A stretch of DNA of 8,360 nt from positions 1-8,360 of the forward strand of contig CAYIYN010000064.1 of assembly GCA_964367645.1 (NCBI GenBank), written 5' to 3'. A program made the position numbers and the translations under genes. The notes beneath the pieces were generated by a model. That model saw nothing but the letters and a program-made list of their open reading frames with translations. It searched no databases and had not been told where the DNA came from. Shown here one piece after another: positions 6,451-8,360 of this stretch. The stretch is from RGIG4097 sp964367645. GTDB lineage: Bacteria > Bacillota > Clostridia > Christensenellales > CAG-917. Every line of letters starts with the position of its first letter. Within the stretch, counting starts at the first letter, position 1.

Positions 6451-7388
6451 GCAACATTTTGGTGAATGATACTTCTGAAAAAGAACCCTCTGAAAGTGAG
6501 CACGCTATCAAAGAGCCTTTAAGAGGATTTATCAATCTGATAAAACCTGCGGATATGACTTCTAACGATGCCGTTGTAAAGGTTCGCGGCATTTTAAGAA
6601 GAGCGACAGGCGAAAAGAATATAAAAGTAGGACATTTCGGCACACTCGACCCTATGGCGACAGGTGTACTGCCGATTGCAATCGGCACTGCGACGAGGTT
6701 GTTTGACTACACAATAGAAAAAGTCAAAACCTACGAAGCGACTTTTTTGTTTGGTGAAAGCACCAACACCCTTGATATTTGGGGGGAACGCATAAAGACA
6801 GACGGCATACTTCCGACTGCGGAAGAAATAACCGCAGTACTGCCAAAATTTGTCGGGCAAATCATGCAGATTCCACCGGCATACAGTGCAAAATCCTTGG
6901 ACGGCAAACGAGCGTACGAATACGCAAGAAAAGGCATAGAAGTGGCACTTCAAGCCGTTCCCGTGACTGTATATGCCTTTGAATTGTCGGGACAACACGG
7001 CAAAAATGAATATTCATTCAGGATTCGTTGCAGCGGTGGTACGTATATACGCTCTCTGGCAAGAGATTTGGGCGAATCGCTGGGCACATTTGCCGTTATG
7101 TCATCTTTGACAAGGCTAGAAAGCGGGAAATTCAAAATCGAAAAAGGCGTTGCTTTTAATAGATTTGAAGCCGCGCCCAAAGATTATATACTGCCCATAG
7201 AATTCGCTTTGGACGACCTATATGCTTATAATTTGAGCGAAAACGAAGCGCATAAAGCATTAAACGGCGTGAATATTGAAGTTTCGCACACTTTGGATAA
7301 CGGCTATGTTTCCGTTGCCTACCAAAACCGCATTATCGGCATTGGAAATATCGACAGCGGTACACTTAAGATAAAAACTCGACTATGA
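6447..7388 (+). CDS. truB: tRNA pseudouridine(55) synthase TruB
   Basis: TruB isomerises uridine 55 in the T-loop of tRNAs to pseudouridine. The 313-residue product has the conserved opening GFINLIKPADMTSNDAVVKV (27-46). The catalytic motif is GHFGTLDPMATGVLP (62-76), with catalytic Asp at 68. The active-site Tyr lies in PPAYSAK (143-149), and GTYIRSLARDLG (198-209) holds the conserved Arg. A C-terminal PUA-like region (about 250-313) completes the architecture. The residue after GH is Phe rather than the common Thr or Ala. Compared with most family members it has an extra, mostly acidic N-terminal stretch of about 25 residues before the fold. The strong ribosome-binding site argues that this stretch is translated. 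It overlaps nrnA and ribF by 4 nt each. Confidence 0.97.
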   Translation: MSNILVNDTSEKEPSESEHAIKEPLRGFINLIKPADMTSNDAVVKVRGILRRATGEKNIKVGHFGTLDPMATGVLPIAIGTATRLFDYTIEKVKTYEATFLFGESTNTLDIWGERIKTDGILPTAEEITAVLPKFVGQIMQIPPAYSAKSLDGKRAYEYARKGIEVALQAVPVTVYAFELSGQHGKNEYSFRIRCSGGTYIRSLARDLGESLGTFAVMSSLTRLESGKFKIEKGVAFNRFEAAPKDYILPIEFALDDLYAYNLSENEAHKALNGVNIEVSHTLDNGYVSVAYQNRIIGIGNIDSGTLKIKTRL

Positions 7389-8305
7389 TAAAAGAAATAA
7401 ATATTGCCGAAAAATATAACCCCACTCCTCTGGTAATTGCGCTAGGATTTTTCGATTGCGTGCATTTAGGGCATGTCGAAATTATTGAAGAAACCAAAAA
7501 ACTAGCCAAAGAGTACGGGGCAGAATCGGCAATAACGACTTTTGCAAACGACCCGGGTTGGCTGCTCGGCAAAATGAGTCAAATTTACACCAAAGAAGAG
7601 CGCAAATTTATATTTGAATCGCTTGGCGTACAAAATTTGCTATACGCGTATTTCAATGAAGAATTTGCGGATATATCACCGTCGCGCGCAGCGCAACTTT
7701 TAACTGATTTCTACAATATAAAAGCGTTGGTTTGCGGCAAAGACTTTACCTACGGCAAAAACGCCGAAGGAAACGTGGATACTCTTACCGAATTTATGTC
7801 AAAAAAGAGCATACCGGTAATTGTTATACCGTATGTAAAACTCGGTTCCAAAAAACTATCGACAACAACCATAAAAAAGATGATACAAGAGGGCAACGTC
7901 GAAATAGCAAACGAGTGCATGCCAAAACCGTATTTTTTAATCGGTACGGTCGTACACGGTGCGCATAGAGGCACAAACTTGGGCTATCCAACCGCAAATT
8001 TGTCGCTGCATCCAAACTGCATAAGGCCGTGTGAAGGGGTATATATCACCAAAGTTTACTTGGACGGCAAAGCGTATTTAGCAAGTACCAACGTGGGAGC
8101 AAAACCCTCTCTTGATGACAACAATTTCACCATAGAAAGTTATATATTGGATTTTGACCAAAATATCTACGGGCAGGAAATACGAGTTGAATTTTACAAA
8201 CGTCTGCGCGGTACAATTCGATTTAATTCCTTGCAAGAATTAAAAAAACAACTGGCAGATGACGTAAAGGCGACAAGGGATTATTTCGCCCAAACAGAAA
8301 AATAA
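7385..8305 (+). CDS. ribF: Bifunctional riboflavin kinase / FAD synthetase RibF
   Basis: RibF phosphorylates riboflavin to FMN and adenylylates FMN to FAD. The 306-residue length is typical of the two-domain enzyme. The N-terminal adenylyltransferase domain (about 1-180) shows the nucleotidyltransferase signature GFFDCVHLGH (21-30), TTFANDP (51-57), GKDFTYG (118-124) and LSTTTIK (158-164, in place of I-S-S-T-x-I-R). The kinase domain (about 185-306) shows GTVVHGAHRGTNLGYPTANL (187-206), GVY (218-220), NVGAKPS (236-242), Glu251 before the SYILDF strand as the likely catalytic base, and a C-terminal LKKQLADDVKATRDYF helix. Several residues depart from consensus, but both domains are complete. 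The ATGA overlap with truB and the lack of a clear ribosome-binding site suggest coupled translation. Confidence 0.95.
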   Translation: MIKEINIAEKYNPTPLVIALGFFDCVHLGHVEIIEETKKLAKEYGAESAITTFANDPGWLLGKMSQIYTKEERKFIFESLGVQNLLYAYFNEEFADISPSRAAQLLTDFYNIKALVCGKDFTYGKNAEGNVDTLTEFMSKKSIPVIVIPYVKLGSKKLSTTTIKKMIQEGNVEIANECMPKPYFLIGTVVHGAHRGTNLGYPTANLSLHPNCIRPCEGVYITKVYLDGKAYLASTNVGAKPSLDDNNFTIESYILDFDQNIYGQEIRVEFYKRLRGTIRFNSLQELKKQLADDVKATRDYFAQTEK

Positions 8306-8306
8306 T

Positions 8307-8360
8307 ATGATAGATTTCGCCACACCAAAATTTGGACCTTCGGGCAACTCCGAAAGTTTC
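8307..8360 (+). CDS. 5' end of a probable endonuclease IV-like TIM-barrel protein (partial)
   Basis: Eighteen codons are present before the window ends, starting at ATG 8307, one base after the ribF stop. The start reads MIDFATPKFGPSGNSESF. The phrase FGPxGNSExF resembles the first strand of clostridial TIM-barrel proteins related to endonuclease IV (AP endonuclease family 2). That resemblance is from memory and rests on about ten residues. There is no clear Shine-Dalgarno, so it is probably co-translated with ribF. The rest lies outside the window. Confidence 0.5.
   Translation, partial: MIDFATPKFGPSGNSESF

Noticed and set aside
1..8360. Mobile elements, CRISPR arrays, tRNA or rRNA genes, phage or defence genes
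   Set aside because: No transposase, spaced direct repeats, cloverleaf-like sequence or unknown gene was seen; apart from the leader, almost every base belongs to a recognised housekeeping gene.

Overview
The window holds one co-directional block of housekeeping genes, all on the + strand: the nusA-infB operon in its classical Firmicutes order, rimP, nusA, ylxR (rnpM), ylxQ, infB, rbfA, nrnA, truB, ribF, then the first 18 codons of a further gene. The gene order, a NusA that ends after its KH domains, and an IF2 with a very long Lys/Glu/Gln-rich N-terminus point to a Gram-positive anaerobe of class Clostridia. The downstream neighbour, apparently a TIM-barrel endonuclease IV-like protein, fits this too. 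Base composition looks mid-range by eye and uniform. I cannot name a genus.

Positions 1-188 are the leader. They hold a possible -10 element, a GC-rich hairpin followed by a T-run at 44-73 (terminator-like, a good attenuator candidate), and a short AT-rich inverted repeat at 109-127. Positions 189-8305 are nine genes with almost no intergenic sequence. Adjacent genes overlap by 1, 4 or 11 nt or are separated by 1-9 nt, so translational coupling along the transcript is likely. No internal promoter or terminator was recognised, and none follows ribF before the window ends.

The genes act together around translation. RimP and RbfA mature the 30S subunit. NusA controls RNA polymerase pausing, termination and antitermination. 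RnpM and YlxQ are small RNA-binding proteins, RnpM being linked to RNase P. IF2 places initiator tRNA on the ribosome. NrnA degrades very short RNAs or pAp, and TruB makes pseudouridine 55 in tRNA. RibF makes FMN and FAD and is the metabolic outlier that often travels with truB.

I found no mobile element, CRISPR array, tRNA, rRNA or unknown system. The points worth a second look are details: the leader hairpin, a six-copy 18-bp tandem repeat in infB encoding hexapeptides, matching 11-nt overlaps around ylxR, and non-consensus residues in RibF, NrnA, YlxR and YlxQ.
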